Assembly (NCBI GenBank): GCA_947653235.1
Contig: CANTGH010000001.1
Coordinates: 1-64,000 of the forward strand
Source: an uncultured Clostridium sp.
Lineage (GTDB): Bacteria > Bacillota > Clostridia > TANB77 > CAG-508
Direction: 5' to 3'
DNA: 64,000 nucleotides
The notes under the pieces: generated by a model
What the model was told of the DNA's origin: nothing
The model's input: the letters and a program-made list of their open reading frames with translations, nothing else
Database searches by the model: none
Part shown: piece by piece, positions 62,332 to 64,000 of the stretch
Layout: each line of letters starts with the position of its first letter
Numbering within the stretch: position 1 is the stretch's first letter
Program-made: the position numbers and the translations under genes

Positions 62332-64000
62332 TTAGATACGTGGTCTTGGATATAAATTATCTTCTTGCAATTCTTCTTGCAGACGTAATTCTTCTCTTTG
62401 TCTTTGTTTTTCCATTTCTCGATATGCTCTTTTTTCCTCTCTTGTTTTTTGAAGTCTAGCTCGATTTTCGAGTTTTTCATTTTCTCTTTTTATTTTTTCT
62501 TCAATTTTAGTTTCCATTTTACGAACGCGACTTTCTGAATTTCTAATATCTTCTTCTCTTATGGTGTGGAAGAAATGTTTTATTTTTTCTTTATAGGCTT
62601 GATTTTTTTTCATCCTCTCTTCCTTTTTCTCGCGACGTATTTTTAAATTTTCTTCCTCTTCTTCTTTTTCTGCCAAACGAACCATTTCATCTATTTCGAC
62701 TTGTCTGCGAATCATTTCTTCGGTGATATGTTCTTGTTTGGATAAATCAATTTCTTCATAATTTTTGATTGGATCTTGTTTTACTACCTTTTTCTCCTTT
62801 TCTTCCTTTAACAATATTGGTTCTGAAACTTCTACTTTTATAATTGGTTCTATTTTCTCGTTTTCTTGCTTTTCTTCTTTTTCAATTGATAGACTATTAA
62901 CTGTTTCATCCACAAAGACTTTCGAAGGTTGTTTTTCTTCCTTTTCTTGCCCTTCTTTTTTTTGTTGCTCTCGAATCAAATCAAACTTGCTTTTTTCTTG
63001 TGGTTCTGGCTTCGATATAACAGGTCTTATTTTCGGAATTTCAGTGTTATTCGTTTCAATATTGGCTTTTAGATGATCCAATTTTTTGCGATATTCTAGT
63101 TCATCGGTTTCCAATTTAGCAATTTTTTCTTCAAAAACATCTTTGATAATGTTACTCGTTTCTTCTTGTTGCTCATTTCCTGCTTCGATTAATTTTACTT
63201 TCTCCTTTTTCTTTTTGTGCTTTTGAATTTGTTCTTTTACAGTTTGTGAACGTTTTTTTAGATGATGAAATAGATTTTCCAATGCTTTTTGGATTATGGC
63301 TAATCCTGCTAATAAAAGAGTTAGTATCATTTGAACAATGTTTCTTAGCATTTTTAAGCATTTTATGATGAATTTAATGATAATCTTCAAAACTTTACCT
63401 ATTTTTTTGAAAATATGCCTACATTTTTTGACTATTTTACTCATTCTTTTTTTCAAATGTGTGACAAATAGAATGATTTCTTTTTTTAGCTTGGTATCTG
63501 GAATTTTATTAAATCCCATACCAATACAACTTTCTGGACAATGATTGATTTGCAAATAAGCTTTTAACAAGTCTTCTTTTTTCGTTTTTCCATAAGATGC
63601 TAGTATAAAACTCAAGTCACAAGATTTGGTCAATTGACTTGCTTCTGGCGCTTCTAATAAAGACACTGTATCAACGATTACAACATCATAAAAAACCTTC
63701 AAATCTTTTATTAATTCATTCACACGTTCCGTTTTCAATAATTCCATTGGATTTGGTGGAACATTGCCTGAAGTAATCACATTCAAATTTTTAATTTCTG
63801 TATCATGGATAAACCTTGTAATTCTTTCATTGACCAAATTTCCATTAGCATCTAAATGTGATAAATAATTAGAAAATCCCAAATCATTTGGTAAATTAAA
63901 AACTTTCGCAATGCGACCTTTTCTCATATCACCATCAATTAAAATAACTTTTTTGCCAACTTTCGCAAATTCGATGGCTAAATTAGTCGCCACATAGGTT
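62332..64000 (-). CDS. BY-kinase/CpsD-like ATPase with long charged tail, partial
   Basis: The gene continues beyond the window; the GTG at 63993 is an internal codon, because the frame is open upstream (TYVATNLAIEFAKVGKKVIL). Walker A' VILIDGDMRKGRIAKVF and Walker B VVIVDTVSLLEAPEAS are present; the P-loop lies outside. This matches bacterial tyrosine kinase/CpsD domains that control capsule or exopolysaccharide chain length. Unusually, the kinase domain is followed by a hydrophobic pair (about residues 205-240; MILTLLLAGLAIIQKAL), then some 300 residues of highly charged coiled coil (many KEEEKEEKQ-like runs) instead of a tyrosine cluster. Only NLYPRPRI closes the protein. Confidence 0.82.
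   Translation of the reverse strand, partial: TYVATNLAIEFAKVGKKVILIDGDMRKGRIAKVFNLPNDLGFSNYLSHLDANGNLVNERITRFIHDTEIKNLNVITSGNVPPNPMELLKTERVNELIKDLKVFYDVVIVDTVSLLEAPEASQLTKSCDLSFILASYGKTKKEDLLKAYLQINHCPESCIGMGFNKIPDTKLKKEIILFVTHLKKRMSKIVKKCRHIFKKIGKVLKIIIKFIIKCLKMLRNIVQMILTLLLAGLAIIQKALENLFHHLKKRSQTVKEQIQKHKKKKEKVKLIEAGNEQQEETSNIIKDVFEEKIAKLETDELEYRKKLDHLKANIETNNTEIPKIRPVISKPEPQEKSKFDLIREQQKKEGQEKEEKQPSKVFVDETVNSLSIEKEEKQENEKIEPIIKVEVSEPILLKEEKEKKVVKQDPIKNYEEIDLSKQEHITEEMIRRQVEIDEMVRLAEKEEEEENLKIRREKKEERMKKNQAYKEKIKHFFHTIREEDIRNSESRVRKMETKIEEKIKRENEKLENRARLQKTREEKRAYREMEKQRQREELRLQEELQEDNLYPRPRI

Overview
The window comes from a low-G+C, Gram-positive, endospore-forming bacterium. A member of the class Clostridia is the best guess. 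Sporulation genes are spread through it (spoIIP, spoVT, yunB, a SipL-type LysM coat protein), next to firmicute-type housekeeping genes (veg, rny, ymdB, yvcK, ylmH, clpP/clpX) and a T-box leader. No genus can be named from sequence alone. TAA, TAG and TGA all behave as stops.

The main observation concerns decoding. Ten genes are each split into two or three overlapping reading frames: an ImmA-like peptidase, a glycogen debranching enzyme, murB, spoIIP, a small membrane protein, holA, an SH3/GH18-like protein, a SpoVB-like flippase, lepA and murJ. Every break (11 of 11) has the same structure. The zero frame reaches a CGG codon, and removing the C restores the family sequence, with a glycine codon GGN (GGA, GGT or GGC) in the correct phase. 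Several of these glycines are hallmark residues (the HELGH motif of ImmA, the GTxGG motif of MurB). By manual scan, in-frame CGG does not occur anywhere else in the other roughly 48 native-looking genes, although CGG across codon boundaries (ACG-GAT, TCG-GAA, AAC-GGA) is common. Only two genes, both compositionally odd and probably acquired, use CGG as a plain sense codon. I infer that CGG is not an arginine codon here. Instead CGGN is read as one glycine with a +1 frame change, either by a quadruplet-reading tRNA or by +1 capture at an unassigned codon.

Layout. 1-4756 is the end of an integrated mobile element: small element genes, an Arc-like repressor, two XRE regulators around inverted-repeat operators, an ImmA-like peptidase with two CGG shifts, and a tyrosine integrase next to tRNA-Tyr and tRNA-Met. 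5159-22499 is a mostly minus-strand core region: birA, debranching enzyme, yvcK, murB, a pilin-like gene, spoIIP, cdd, ylmH, dxs, envelope proteins, holA, spoVT, ymdB. 22895-27330 is a T-box-controlled valS operon with a DNA methyltransferase and a putative restriction endonuclease between leader and synthetase. 27369-40657 holds mltG, the SH3/GH18-like gene, nfeD-SPFH, a SpoVB-like flippase, rny, rlmB, lepA, yunB, sipL and veg. 40940-42620 holds a foreign-looking gene and tRNA-Gln/His. 42761-53911 holds HU, murJ, a lone VirD4-like ATPase, a class D sortase with a probable substrate, a GH25 lysozyme with four near-identical 120-residue repeats, and an RluA-type pseudouridine synthase. 53980-64000 holds clpX, clpP, a glycerophosphodiesterase, tig, pfkA, leuS and a BY-kinase-like ATPase running off the end.

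If the CGG reading is right, most annotation pipelines would call murB, lepA, holA, murJ and spoIIP broken in this organism. Full-length products of normal family size (about 307, 604, 339, 540 and 395 residues) appear once each C is skipped.
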